Made by a program: the position numbers and the translations under genes
Assembly (NCBI GenBank): GCA_963930775.1
Contig: OZ005689.1
Location: 28,160,044-28,224,043 of the forward strand
DNA: 64,000 nt
Origin: Cliona cf. orientalis
Taxonomy: Eukaryota; Porifera; Demospongiae; Clionaida; Clionaidae
Reading direction: 5' to 3'
The notes under the pieces: model-generated
The model's database searches: none
Seen by the model: the letters and a program-made list of their open reading frames with translations, nothing else
What the model was told of the DNA's origin: nothing
Shown here: positions 45,598 through 58,699 of the stretch, one piece after another
How positions within the stretch are numbered: position 1 is the first letter of the stretch
Layout of the letters: every line of letters starts with the position of its first letter

Positions 45598-46845
45598 GTA
45601 TGTTCACATGCTCACAAGCTAACACATTATTTCATATGTCAATCCATGTTCATGTGCTCACAAACTCACAGATTAAATTAGGGTAGGGGTACTCATTACT
45701 CCGAGGCACATGTTCACATGTACAAGCTCTCAACCATTAGGCTAATGGTATCCTTCCTAAAAATGGGTATATCCATGTTCACATGTTCACAAGCTCACAC
45801 ACATTAGGGTGGTGGGTATCCATGTTCCAAGTGCTCATATACATCAGGGTATAATACTGGTATCCATGTTCACATGCTCACAAGCTCACACACATTAGGG
45901 TATATCCATGTTTACATGCTCACAAGCTCACACACATTAGAGTATATCCATGTTCATGCACTTGTTCACAAGCTCACACACTTTAATGATTAGGGTTCGG
46001 CATTCTCGCATACGTTAGGGTATATCCATGTTCACATGCTCACAAGCTCACACACATTAGGGTATGTACATCCATGCTCACACACGCTATATCCATGTTC
46101 ATATGCTCACAAGCTCACACATTAAAGTACATCCGCTCACATATACATTAGGGTACATCTATGTTCACATGTTCACAAGCTCACACATACTAGGATATAT
46201 TATCCATGTTCACATGCTCACAAGCTAGCTCACACATTAGGGTATGTACATCCATGCTCACACACATTAGGGTATATCCATGTTCACATGCTCATATGCT
46301 AACATACATTAGGGTATGTACATCCATGCTCACAAGCTCACACACATTAGGGTATATCCATGTTCACATGCTCACAAGCTCACACACATTAGGGTGTGTA
46401 CATCCATGCTCACATGCTCACACACATTAGGGTATGTACATCCATGCTCACAAGCTCACACACATTAGGGTATATCCATGTTCACATGCTCACACACATT
46501 AGGGTATGTACATCCATGCTCACATGCATTAGGGTATATATAGCTATATCCATGCTCACATGCTCACAAGCTCACACACATTAAGGTATATTCGTGTTCA
46601 CATACTCACATATACATTAGGGTACATCTATGTTCACATATTCACAAGCTCACACATACTAGGATATATTACTATCCATGTTCACATGCACAAGCTCACA
46701 CACATAAGGGTATATCCATGCATGTTCACATGATCACAAGCTCACACACATTAGGGTATGTACATCCATGTTCACCTATTCACACATTAGGGTATTCATG
46801 TTTACATGCTCACATGCTCACACACATTAGGGTGTAGTGGGTATC
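45598..46845 (+). repeat. Minisatellite of ~40 bp units with TTAGGG
   Basis: About 1.2 kb of irregular tandem units built from TCCATGTTCACATGCTCAC, AAGCTCACACACA and TTAGGGTATA. About 25 units by eye, with higher-order alternation between TATATCCATGTT and TGTACATCCATGCT forms. Frames crossing it are repeat artefacts. Confidence 0.9.
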
Positions 46846-47006
46846 CTCACAAACCTTGTACATCGTATAATACTTACATACAATGCAGTATAGAGGGTGG
46901 TTATTAGTAGAACAGCTTCTTTATTATTATAATAAGTAGGAATCTGGATAAAGTGGTAATGAAATTAGAGAAAAAAGTCCATAGAGGAATAGCAATAGTT
47001 ATTCAG

Positions 47007-50000
47007 TCATTCAGTGTTGCATTTGCTGCATAACCAGTTTTTTTTACGGTAATCGCTAGGTCTAGCCTTTATGCAGAAGCCATGAAACCACTTATCACAT
47101 GACTCGCAACCTAGCCCTAGCCATCGAATTGACTTCATCTTCTTTGGTGCTTGATCAATGATGCACCTATCTGCAGCACATGGTCCAGAATCCTCTGCTG
47201 TACCTATACAATAGTGACATTCAATACGATGGGGTAGGTCTACAATAGCCACGTCAGTTTACCTGACTTGCCCTTTGATTTTGATCGCAACTTGCTCAGG
47301 TACTTAGTGTTATCTGTAAGATTTCAGAATCAGGTACATTATATACACTAATAATTTGGCTATACATTAATCATTTATACCTCTTCGAATCCTGCAAGAA
47401 ATCTGCTTCTTCATGACGTGAGCAATTATCAGAAGTTTAGCTAAGTATAGTAATTAACATAATTTTCGTCAGATTCTGCAATATTCAGTTTGCTATATTA
47501 TAATTAATATTTCTACTCACAGTGAAGATTCTTCTTGGGAGATAGACCATAGTGATCCAAACGTCGTTTCCAAACGCATCTGGTTAGCTCTATTAGAGTG
47601 CGTTAATCAGTTGCAGGACTATTATAATATTATTATTATAGAAAGCATACTTGGTCTCCTAATTGGGCTCAGCCCAAGTTGTGCAAGTTGACGACTACTC
47701 AGCTGGATGTCAGGTAGTGAAACTGTATACGAGTAAACTGATGGATTATTGCATACCAAATTAACAAGTTCTTGTCAATGGACATTGATGGGATAGATTA
47801 ATTAGGTCAGTATTATAGGTAGATAAAAAAGGAAGTTATCCGTAGTATATATCAGCAAAAACTATTGATTGTCGTGATTAAATTTCAATAAAAACATTTG
47901 GGTTCAGATCATTCAACAATACATTGATTTTCTCTTACATTCTAATTTTATCCTCACAGAAATTTGATCAATTCTTTCTCCACTCTTGCATCTGTGCTCT
48001 TTATGCAGGCAGATACTAATAATATAATAATACTATAATTGGTATGCTACTATTCACTATAATTATTATAATAAATAATAATTATTATGATCCCAATGAC
48101 TCACTTGCAATGGGAGTTTCTTTAATTACCGAGCTAGTGCTGATGACTGTCATTTCCTGGGAATTACTACTATTCTCTGAGTTAGTATCACTTCTCTCAT
48201 CAACACTTTCAGCAACTATAACATTAATAATTACTATCAGGAATAAACTATTGTTTCATTGTGATAAAATTACCTTGATTAACCTCCGCACCCATTGGTG
48301 TAGTCAGGTCACCTTCAATAGCCTCTTGTATCTCACTTTGCATACCTGTAACTGACAGCTGAGTGTTTTCCTCTATAACTTCACCTTCAGATAGGCTTCT
48401 CCTAATCCCCAAACTATCTCCTTCAAAATCTCCAGGGTTAACTTCACTACCACGCTCGAGCTCTTCTCCATCACCTTCAGTGCCCGAGTCCTCTCCATAC
48501 AAATCTCCGGGGCCCACTTCACTACCTCCATCGTTTCCAGCACCTTCAGTGGTTTCTTGATTTCTATCTTTATCTACATACAATATTATTATCGTTATTG
48601 CTCAAAAGGCATATCATTCTATTACTAGGGTATGCTCGTCTGCACAGATAGATACAGATGCAGGATGTGCACATGCATGAACAAAACATCACTATAGTCA
48701 CATTATAGGTATGGTACGTGATTATCTTGTATAATATTTAGTGTTGGACCTCACACACATAAGCCCCATTACACGTACCTAACAGTTTAGATTAAACTGC
48801 ATTTACGTACACGCATGCATGTGCTTAACCCGAGTTAAGATATTCATAGTCCACTACTATGCATGTAACCCACTTTGAATTCCCCGGATTAACTAGCTAC
48901 CTCGGTTTACAAATGGGTTAGCACGTTAACATGGACTTTGAGTTAACCACTACGTGTAAACAGGGCTATAGGGTGCCCAATCACACACTGTCAGTTAGTG
49001 CTAATAAATATACCGATCAAGAAATTGTAGACATACTCTGATACCCAGTCCTTGGGGATGGCCACTGATGTTCGGTACTTAACGTGAGTCTTGGCATGTG
49101 GACCTGATCTGGTAATTTTTCGATCCTTAGATTTTCCTGTCAAGAAGTATTGCTTGTATCTTCCAATGACAGCCCTCTCTCGCCTGTGCAAACGTTTCCT
49201 GATGATATCAGCTGATGGGTGTTCAATTCCAATTCCATCCAAGTGTTTAAGGAAGAGATTCAGGGATATGGCAACACCAGGAACACTGACTCTGGTTTTT
49301 GGATCAGTGTAACTTATAGATGGATTAACACATCTCAGGACCTGCTTAGTAATTGATATACAATATCCTGGACATAATAATACTAGAGAAATAAAGCACC
49401 TTTGATGAGGAAGGTTTCTTATCCACCATCTTCTCCAACAGTTTCTCTATGTCATTGTCACTCTCTTGAGTTTCCTTCATTGGCATCTGACGGGAGATCA
49501 CTTCTGGACCAACAACATTCTCGATGTATCGCCACATGTCTTTCACAGTTATGCCGGGTACTTTGACCTTCTTAATAATCTAGTCGTACACACAGTATAT
49601 TATGCATGTTCTATATTTCCGTGCATGATGCCCTATAGCTCACAATATTACATCCCCAGTAGCAATTTACTTTTCTGTGGTTATTAGGTAATGATGACAT
49701 ACTCAGTGCCTTTAAGGACTGTCTCAAGTCTTATCGCGCGCGCCGTACTAACGCCACTTAGCGTGCATGTTTGTGGCCAATTAAGCGGTTAGACGTGACG
49801 TCACCCGATAGTGGCGTAGTACAAGCCATGGCTGTGTAGCCGCATAGCTGCAATAATCGAGCAAATTATTTCGTTCTGCGAGTTCCAACATTGTTCCAGG
49901 GGTTGTTTCGCAGTTTGAATGATGGAAAGCTAAACTTCCAGATAGTTATCGAGGATCTGCCGAGGGAGCAGTTGACTGCTCACTCGGCTTTGTGGGCGTG

Positions 50001-53000
50001 TGCGAAAGATCGTACCGTCAGGGTAGCTGAAAAGGCGTTTTTTGCAATTATTTTCTTAACACGATGTTATTTCCGAATCTCCCTCGGTGAAAATCAAGAA
50101 AAGCAGCTTAGATTTAACTTTGTCTACTTAAGGTAAGAAAAATCTGACAGGAACAATGTTGGAAAACTACAAATACTGTTTCAGAGGGCGTGGCTAATCG
50201 CGGTTATACCGCTTAATTGATTAGATATTTGTGGTTTGTTGTTTCATATTATGAAAGTACTAGAGTTGGGCTTCAATTTCAATATCATGATCAGTACTCA
50301 ATTGTCACACAAGACACTAGTATTAGCTCCTGAAAATATGCATATTTCATTGATGAACACAGATGAGACAGTCCTTAACTGCACTGAGTAATCTATCCTT
50401 ACTGACTGTATCCAGTGAATACAAGCTGAGTGCTACTTTCTCTGATAAGTACCGCCGGCCGAATCGATGTGGCTTGAACAGTGTACGCACTATATTGATG
50501 ACCTTTTTACCATAATATGACCCATTAGAACTATGAAGCTACTGGGGATGTGGTCAAGTTTTTCATAACTATTAAAATATGAATGCACTGGAGTACAGAG
50601 CCCTCACTGTTACATGCATACATGATTCGTGCGCGTGCATAGCATGGCTCACTGTGTAGGTCTGTTCTGATCGAATCAGTAACTGCATACCCAAACTGGT
50701 GTTTTCTTCAGAATCAGTGCACGATCTAGAATTCGAAGTAGGGGGAAAGGCACCTGGCTATGACTAGAAGCCTCTGTGACATACCAGTAATAATATTATT
50801 GTATACCCCTAAGTTGAATTACGCACTTGAGAGCCACTCCCTGTTTACACTGTTGATAACTGACCAGCAAAAACAGAATGGCAATCAGTCATGCATGTAG
50901 CTGAGGTAGCTATAGGTGGCTGCGCACTACTGCACCTCTGGGCAGGACTTGTCCACTGCAGAGTAGACGTTGAATGCATACTTTTCTCTCAGACGACCCT
51001 TACCATTCAACACGGGAGGATTCAAAATCCTTGGGGCATTCAGCCTATTAGTTGAGTACACCACAGCATATGCACCTATGCTATGTCATACCATAACAGA
51101 GGACTGTCACCCTTCTGATGCACCTAGGGTTAATTATTACTATTTATAGATCATAATTGTAACAAATACTGCAATCTAATTGGTCATTAGCAGGTATTTA
51201 TAATTATGTGCTATACGATTTTGATAGAACCCCTACATCTTGTATCCTCAGGCTATTAAAGTGTTTTACTATGATCTAAACTTGTTATAGACACTGTTTA
51301 GTCAGATTCCACATGATTTAGAAGACCTCAGGGCTCTGTAGAACCCTCGCCTCGCTTGGGATTCTACATAGAGCCCTTTAGTCTTCTAAATCACATAGAA
51401 ACCTCGTAAACAGCGTCTAACTAATAATAATTATTGTTATGTTTTACCTTCTTCACACAAGCAATGAATAAGGAATAGTGTGTCGTCAGTCTAGAATCCT
51501 GTCTATCTTCACTTATTTCAACTTTCCTGCAGAACTTCTCTCTGATGGCATATACCTTATCTGCAGATATTTGTGTAATGTAATGTCCAACACGTAAGGC
51601 CTGCGGGAATGCAGCTCCGGCAACTGAAAGTAACTCAGATAGGACATCCAACTCAACAGATGATGCCAAACCACAACATGGTAGAAGTACACACCTGCTT
51701 ATGTACCTATAATCATTATCTGGAAATGATAATTATGCGTCTCATGATTTGAAATTATTACCTTGGTACAGCTGCTGTCAGCTTATCAATTACATCCAGG
51801 TTTGCGCTGATAATTGGAACGCAATGGGCGCTAATATTTTCACGTTGATTTTCCATTGAAGCCCCACCATATGCTTCAACTAGCAGCTGCTTGAACTTGG
51901 TTTCACAATTGCTAGGGTCATCGTAAACAAATGGTAATGAGCCAGCCAATTTATGGCGACCAGAGCTCTCGGTTAAATGGGTAATAAAACCTCTGTCGAG
52001 GTTGTTGCACATGGCCAGAGCCATACGGAGCATATTGGATTTACCAGCACTGATTTTTCCAAATACAACTGGTATAGCCACGCTACCACACCTTCTCTGT
52101 ACAGAGTCATAGAATAATGACAGAATAGCTCCACCTATGTGTATATAGCAGGAATAGAGTACTGCACTGCCACACTGACGTGCCAATTGATCATGAATTT
52201 AAAGGTCATGGGAGATTCTCTTACTATAGCTATCATTAAGCATGGGTGCCAGACATACTATGATAGCCATAAGTGATCCCATATACTGGCTATAGCCCCA
52301 TGACAGTTGCATAATGCCAAGATGATCATGTACTTAATAGCTGTCAAGTCTCCTGTAGAGTTGTCACTGAGCTCAGAATTGCTGTTCTATGCATGGTCAA
52401 CTCTGCAGGAGATTTGACAGGTAGCTAAGTGAACATCCCATGGACCTTAATATGGCACTTTGGCCTTAGGTATCACATTGATACTAGAGCATAATATTAT
52501 ACCCCTGGGGCTGCATCTGCATCCTGCAGTGCATCTATCTTAATGCATATTATTATTATGACAAGAGATATTAAATTTATCTACACTGCTCGAGAATCCT
52601 TACTACAAAGCAATAATTTATTATAATAGTATAGGATATTAACAGGCTTGCATTTCTTCAACACCGAGTAAAGTATATTCCATTACGAGAGCTAGCTATA
52701 ACTCACCTAGACAAAATAGTCCACACATGGCATTCTCTCCACCAATTCGTTGCATACCCTCAACCACATGTTGGAGTGCATCCTTTTCAGCCGGACATTC
52801 TGGCAAAGACTGAATTGCAGAGCTGCTCTTCAAAGCTCCAAGTTGCTTTAGCAACATTGGAATGTATTTGAACTCCTGATTCTCTTTCTCAATGTGGTTT
52901 CCATCCGATGTGAAATGCAAATCTGGTCCAAGCACAAATATGTCACTGTTGGGCTGTCGTCCGATACAGGTTACTGCTTTCATAGTGGATTTGGTTTCTC

Positions 53001-53913
53001 CTTCTGTATCCATTTCTGATTCTGAGCCAGATCCTGTATATGCCTCAAATCTGTGGGGGTATAGCATGGGGAAGGGATAGAGGATTGCATGTCTATAGCA
53101 CGTTCTCAAGGTTGTTATTTTTAATAACCAGCTGAGTACCTATAAGGCTCCAAACTGCATGATCCTCACTGTCCTATAAGCTTTATATGTATTTATATAG
53201 ACCCCTCCCCCCCACGACCATCCATACTCATCACATCACACTTAGATATTCATTAGTTTTGCCCAAATTCTACTGCAAAATTTAGTTAATCCTAGCCCCC
53301 CCCCCCCCCCCCCCCACATCATACACCACTAAATATCATGTCACAAATGAATGATGATCGTACTGAGTATTTTTTTTTTTTACTTACTCTTCCCAGAGAT
53401 CCTGGAGATATGAACTGGTCTGATCTCTTGAAAAACGGCATATAATCGTATTCTCTGGAAAGTCCTCTCCCACATACTTGCGCAGCTCATCGCTGCTGTT
53501 TATGTGGTACCAGGGCAAAAAGCACTCCCTATTAAAAGAATGCATGATGATAATTTTAGCGATGATAGTCAGATTACAATCATAATAATAACAAACACTA
53601 CAATTAATAGTGTCTATCGTTAAAATTAATTATGCTGGACCATTTGGCACACACGTTTAGTAAGCTATACATGCATTAAGGGACAAAAACTATAGCTAAA
53701 ATTATTATGCGTACTAGCTATAGCTCACCGAGGTTCGGTTCTTTTATGAAGTGTTGCCGTGGCAATATAGCCCTGCCAATCTTCTAGCTCGCTTGGTGAA
53801 GGAATGAAATGTTTAAAGCGAAGGCTGAAGTTGGTCAATACACGAAAGCTCTTCTTATCTCCCTTTCCCTCCCAGTACCCCATTCTATGCTGGTACTGGC
53901 TTATCTTTGGCAT
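47007..53913 (-). CDS. Orphan P-loop protein with FLPW motif and C-terminal PHD finger
   Basis: Minus-strand exons: 53913-53729, 53528-53388, 53050-52707, 52134-51762, 51706-51448, 49579-49400, 49341-49037, 48573-48274, 48215-48105, 47589-47521, 47313-47263 and 47203-47007. Phases agree throughout except between 49037 and 48573, where a small exon is probably missed. The product is about 840 aa. Exons 1-2 carry a conserved-looking N-terminal module ending ECFLPWYHI. Exon 4 has a Walker A-like GKISAGKS (249-256), LPFVYDDP as Walker B (290-297) and VPIISAN as sensor 1 (Asn335), so an AAA+/SF3-like ATPase is likely. Exons 8-9 are acidic and Ser-rich. The last exon is a PHD finger (C-x4-C, then C-x2-C, KWFHGFC, NWLCSKC). 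From memory, FLPW-plus-P-loop proteins are an expanded, uncharacterised family in sponges and cnidarians; the PHD tail suggests chromatin reading. Confidence 0.65.
49704..50386. mobile_element. Element with CAGTGC ends in an intron of the P-loop gene
   Basis: CAGTGCCTTTAAGGACTGTC at the left is mirrored by GACAGTCCTTAACTGCACTG at the right. Between them is about 640 bp including an 81-codon plus-strand frame (49891-50136, MFQGLFRSLNDGK..) with no recognised domain. A second inverted motif around AAGCGGTTA / TACCGCTTAA lies inside. Target duplication not clear. Confidence 0.6.
51286..51420. mobile_element. Fold-back element FB1, copy 3
   Basis: Same hairpin arms as copies 1 and 2. It ends only 27 bp downstream of exon 5 of the P-loop gene (donor at 51447), so it lies almost at the splice donor. 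Confidence 0.75.
53280..53320. repeat. Poly-C tract and neighbouring poly-T
   Basis: A run of about 20 C at 53297-53316 and a run of 12 T near 53370-53381, just downstream of exon 2's donor in the P-loop gene. Confidence 0.8.
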
Positions 53914-54577
53914 CTTCAAGTCCAACGAAATCGCGATTGGCAAAAAAAAAAAAGAATTGAGTGCTGAGCAGTGATAGTTGCACACTAGCTATGCAGCGAA
54001 CGCTGAGGTTATATAGCACGAGTGCCAGCTGAAAGGAAACTGAGTAGGCGCACATACAAGTACGCGCGTGCGCGCAATTAATTATACGCGACGTCGATCA
54101 GCTATAGCTAGCTACGTATTGTCAGGCCGCTCGTGTCAGGCTGTTACATCTTGTATAGCAGACCTTCAGCTGCCAGCTGTAAAGCAATAACAACAACAAT
54201 AATAATAATAATAATAGTATTACCGGTATACAATGTCATGTTTCATAATAATAATTTGCGCGCGAATTGCACATTCTTAATTCCCTGCTTTCCTGGGTAT
54301 AATTATGTTACTGGTATTAATATTTATTATGCACATGCAATAGCTATCAATGCAAATTTCCATGTCACATTACATTACAATAATCATTATTGTATAGGCT
54401 CAGATTGATAGAATAACAACAACGAATAATTATAATTATAACATTTTACTTGGCTGCTTAGTTCACATAACTATCATAATAATAGATTTGTTACTCATAT
54501 CAGGTTTTCAATTCAAGGTTCACTGTTCTCATGACCATATTATAATAATCTGTATACAATTAAATGTCATTGACAAG

Positions 54578-57162
54578 TTATTTCTTCTTTGGTAAGATGG
54601 GTTTTCGTCCACTACTGTAGCACCGGGCAGAGTATAGATTGCGTCTAATGACCATCCGATGTAAAAAGAAAAGATGGTGTTGCTTGGGCATTGATGATAG
54701 TATTTTGCTGAAATTGTGAAGCCATGTAAACGTTTGCTCTCCAACTTGGGTGTTAAAATGTGGGTATTTTTTCTTCATTCGCTCTGGAGAGTACACTTCT
54801 TTGCATGCCTTGCTGCGGTGGTTAGGCAGATGAAAAGAGTCGATGATCTTGGTTAGGGTTAGATTGTGCCACACATCATTCAATGGGGATGGAAGTGGGA
54901 GGGGTCTAGAAGCCGCCTTCATTGTCGCCAAATGGCACATGTTGTCATAGGCAAGGAACATTTCATCTGTCTTCACACCAGCTGAGATGGCAGCTGCTAA
55001 CCATTGAAGTAGCAGCACAAACACCTGCAATGGAGATTCTGACCTATAATACAAAAAATAATTCAATAAACAATGCCCTGGTATTATATTAAGTAGACTT
55101 ACTTGTAGAGTGGTGCCCACATTTCTATGTGGCCCCCGCCTCTGACAATAAACTGATGCCCGCGAGACCATTTCCGCAACTTATGGCTCTTTCCTGTATC
55201 TTTGCGACATATTGGCTCATCTCCAGCAACCTTAACAGCGTCTATAAGCTCTGGATTATTGGACAAGAGAGTCATAGTACCTGCCAGCAGTGTAGTGAAG
55301 TAAAGATTTATAGTGTATGTACTATAGTGCCTATATAATAATTATGATAGTGTGATAGTGTCACGGTTGGGTGCTGAGTCATGAGCAGCATTAATTGGTG
55401 TCAAATACTGCATCAGCAGAAATTTACTAAGTATCATACCTTGAGAAGTTGCAGCTGAAGTTCCCACATCCACACTAGAAGGTAATACATTCGTGACAAC
55501 TGTTTCCACCTTGTCAGCATCACAGTCCTCGAGATTTTCTTCTCCTGTATTGTTGTGTAATTGCTAATTATAGCCCTATATAGCTATGCTTTGATTTCAG
55601 ATAAATTACCAGGTTTTAAAGCTTTGCAGAATACAAGGAAGTCACGCAATGAAAGGGGAACATCAGGTGCGTTGTGAGAGAGAAAATTGCAATGGTCCTT
55701 GCAAAATGCCCGACCATACATAGGGGAGTTTGTGCAAACATCTGGAAGGTTAACTGTGGGAAATCCCTGGATGGCATAATATGTGGTAGAATTACACTTA
55801 TTAATTATACAATCATGTACCTAGTCATGTATAGTGAATGGTATAATAGCTAGCCTACCTGAACCTGATATAAACAGTGTGCAAAATTAAGGCTCCAAAT
55901 GCCATCTGTAACCCATAACTTGCCACACCCTACAATAACAAGGTCTATAATTAGTAAGCATCATGAAAACTCAAAGGTAATATTTACAAACCTCTTTCCT
56001 TACAATCTGTGGTGCAATCAGTGTCTAGGTGAGGATAAATACTTGTCTGGCGGCATTCTTCTATCATATCCATACATAACTCAATATCAGCATCAGATCT
56101 GAACACAAAATCAATTTTTCCAATTCTTCTCAATTCATTTTCCACCTCTCCAACCCAGAAAGCCTTGGCAGTAATCTTTGGTGTCAGCTCTAATAATTAT
56201 GATTTAGTAGTATTATAATAGAATGCATGAACCTGGATGTATACCTAGCTCTGAAGGTTGCTGCAGTGCAGTATTGAAAGCTTCACAAAATCCCTGAAAT
56301 GACACCCACGAGTAGTTCCTGGGAAATACAGTAATTAACCATTCAGTCACGCATAATTTCAGGTAAAATAATGATGAAATTGCTATGGAAGCTTCCAGGC
56401 ATGCACATGTATAATGACGCATCTATTATTAAAAAATTACAATGCTACAGCCACTATAATAATATTCTTACGCCAAGGAGCACTGCCAATCAAGCAACTG
56501 CCTGTCAAAATACACAGTGTCATTTACTTCCACAGCTGGTTGTTCCTGTGGATAGTAGCGGAACCCCCTTTCATGCTTGTCTCCATACTGAGAGTAATTG
56601 TACAGAAGACAACACTTTGCACATCTCAGTGTAAACTTTTTAGCATAGTAGACTTCCTTGGTACTGTAATACTTAACATCACAACTATGATAAGCCACAA
56701 GTTTATCACCACATTCGATGCATGTATCTGTAGGTGGTGCCATCACATGCGTATGTTGTGGCGTACTCATATACTCATTGGCAAATCATTCATACACAAT
56801 TTTGAAAGAATAGTGCTAACTCTCTTCAGATCGTCATTGCTAATGCCGCTAGGGCACGCCTGCATTAGCATTGCCTCTCTCTGGCATTCAGTGAGCGATT
56901 TTGGTAGCGAATGGAGGGCTTTCATTAGTGAAAAGATTGTCGTCGAACCATGCTTGGCTATCAACCACACGAGGATGTTGTCTGGGTGTAGATCTCTTAG
57001 CCTCTCTACTGATGTCACATTAGCAGCGTCCCTCATACGATCCATAGCTGTCTTAATTACCGTTACAGTAGCTTTATCAGCGCACCTTTGAGAGTGCAAG
57101 TCATCGAGGCTAGGGAGAAGACGTGGCTTCTTTTTCTTTGGTTGGCCTTTTTGCGAAGACAT
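54578..57162 (-). CDS. KDZ-transposase-like gene with cysteine clusters, frame broken by 8 bp duplication
   Basis: Minus-strand exons: 57162-56472, 56318-56245, 56189-55992, 55929-55859, 55766-55610, 55544-55440, 55280-55103 and 55043-54578; all phases agree. The product would be about 643 aa. Order: basic N-terminus (PKKKKPR), a helical region, and a CxC-type cluster (CIECGDK.., RCAKC, GFRYY). Then come CRQTSIYP.., C-x7-C-x3-C, GCGKLWVTDG, AFCKDHC, and KDTGKSHK with RGGGHIEMW. The last exon has the transposase-like core (AYDNMCHL, NHRSKACK, NTQVGEQTF, LFFLHRMVIRRN). These are hallmarks of the KDZ-associated cysteine-cluster families as I recall them from sponges and cnidarians. ATGAGTAT at 56778-56771 is tandemly repeated (ATGAGTAC follows), putting a TGA in frame at 56769-56767. 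Without these 8 bp the frame is continuous. As written, the first frame stops and a second ATG overlaps the stop as ATGA. Confidence 0.7.
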
Positions 57163-57264
57163 TTCGATCATTAATTCACTATATAGCACTTCTACAATAA
57201 TTTGTACATCTGCCAATGTAGTCAGTTTATAATTTAATACAGGCATGTCTTGCGCAAGCCACAC

Positions 57265-58699
57265 CCACCTAAATATTTATAATTGATTTTTATTGCTCGA
57301 TAAACTTAAGCATAATGGTACTGTAGTTTTTAATAATAGTACATGCAATTAAGGCCTATATAATTTATGTGCTAACACTAATTAAACCATTGATTTGGCG
57401 ATGAACTGTAAAGATAGCACAAAATTTAAATTATGTATAAGCTACCACAGTAAGTATTACTATGAATATCTAATCACTTGCATACCTGTGGTCAAAATGA
57501 GTGCATGTGTATTGGAGAGAAATAGAAAGCTGATAGTAAGTTGACTGAATTTTGCAATAAGTTAGTAGCTAAATCAAGCTTACACTATCATGTGATATTG
57601 TGATGCTCACAAATTATTGACAGTAGATACTGTATGACAAATTGTGCGGCATATGAGATCTCCATTGCGGGACTCAAAACTAAAACAGGAATAAACCCAT
57701 AGTGGGCCAAAATTTCTGACATGATAAACTAAGTGTCACAGCTGATGAACATTCATGACACTGATGTAGGACCTGTATGAATGTATGTGGCAGGAAACGA
57801 ATCCCAAATGTATGTCATTGTACTATATTCCAGCCTATTCAGCCATACATTTCTTTCTGTTGTGTGATAGCTATATAGCTATATAGCTGAAGAAGGCTTA
57901 CAAGCCAAAAAGTCTTATCAATTTGATGACTGATGTTATACTTTAAGTTTGTGAATGTGTAACAAATTTTGCTATCTATACAATTATATGGACATGCATA
58001 AATCACCTAATCTTTTTTATTAAGTAGCCAGTGCATTATGATCAAAAAATTGATAATAATTCTACTGTATGGTAGGAAACTTCAGTGAGCATTTAATTTG
58101 GCACTGTCATAAGAATGCATTGAGTGTTTCAGCATAGTGCAATAGTGCATGAAATAGTATACTAGCAGATATTTAATTAGGCAATTTTCTATGAATAGTG
58201 AATATCACTACTTGGTAGTGCACATAAAATAAAAGTGTGTTATTTCAACTTAAAAATGTGTGCTAAACTCTTGTCTCCAGTTTCAACACATTGCACAGCG
58301 TGCTAGAAGTTAGTGTGCTGTACTTAACATTGACTTCTGTGCTAATCTAACGCATGAAGTTGTGTTACATTTAATGTGCTATTTACAGTTGTGCTAAATG
58401 AGCCTGCATGCAACACTGCAGGTATATATACAGTGAAATTTTAGGCATGCCAAACCCACCATGGAACGCTCACTTCCTTGCATTCCTTGGCCACCGATCT
58501 GTGAAAGTTTCCAGTTCACTATGCAAATCTACAAACCACATCATATGAAGCTATAACTTATCATAATAAACAACAAATAACAATATAGTATACAATGGTA
58601 TTATATTCAATAGCTGCACAATAATAATAATTCCTGTATAGCAATTATTTATTATACCAGTCTCAGGTTTGTACTATTTCTTCAGTTATTATAGCTACC
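57265..58699. other. Stretch without a supported gene
   Basis: AT-rich intergenic DNA between two minus-strand genes. It holds the decayed hammerhead-like motif at 57884-57917 and a TAGCTATATAGCTATATAGC palindromic run just before it. No coding exons found. Confidence 0.4.
57884..57917 (+). ncRNA. Decayed hammerhead-like motif
   Basis: CTGAAGAAGGCT-TACA-AGCC then AAAAAGTC. Stem II is kept but the core has changed (CTGAAGA for CTGATGA, AAAAA for GAAAC). The same extra A after the first core block is seen at 4740-4775 and 6034-6069, tying the three together. Very unlikely to cleave. Confidence 0.4.

Noticed and set aside
46206-46584. Ser/His/Cys-rich open frames
   Set aside because: They translate the minisatellite units.
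45598-46845. Internal telomere or chromosome end
   Set aside because: TTAGGG occurs singly in longer units, and genes continue on both sides.
56414-57091. 225-codon plus-strand frame
   Set aside because: Antisense to exon 1 of the KDZ-like gene, whose cysteine clusters and splice phases fix the coding strand.
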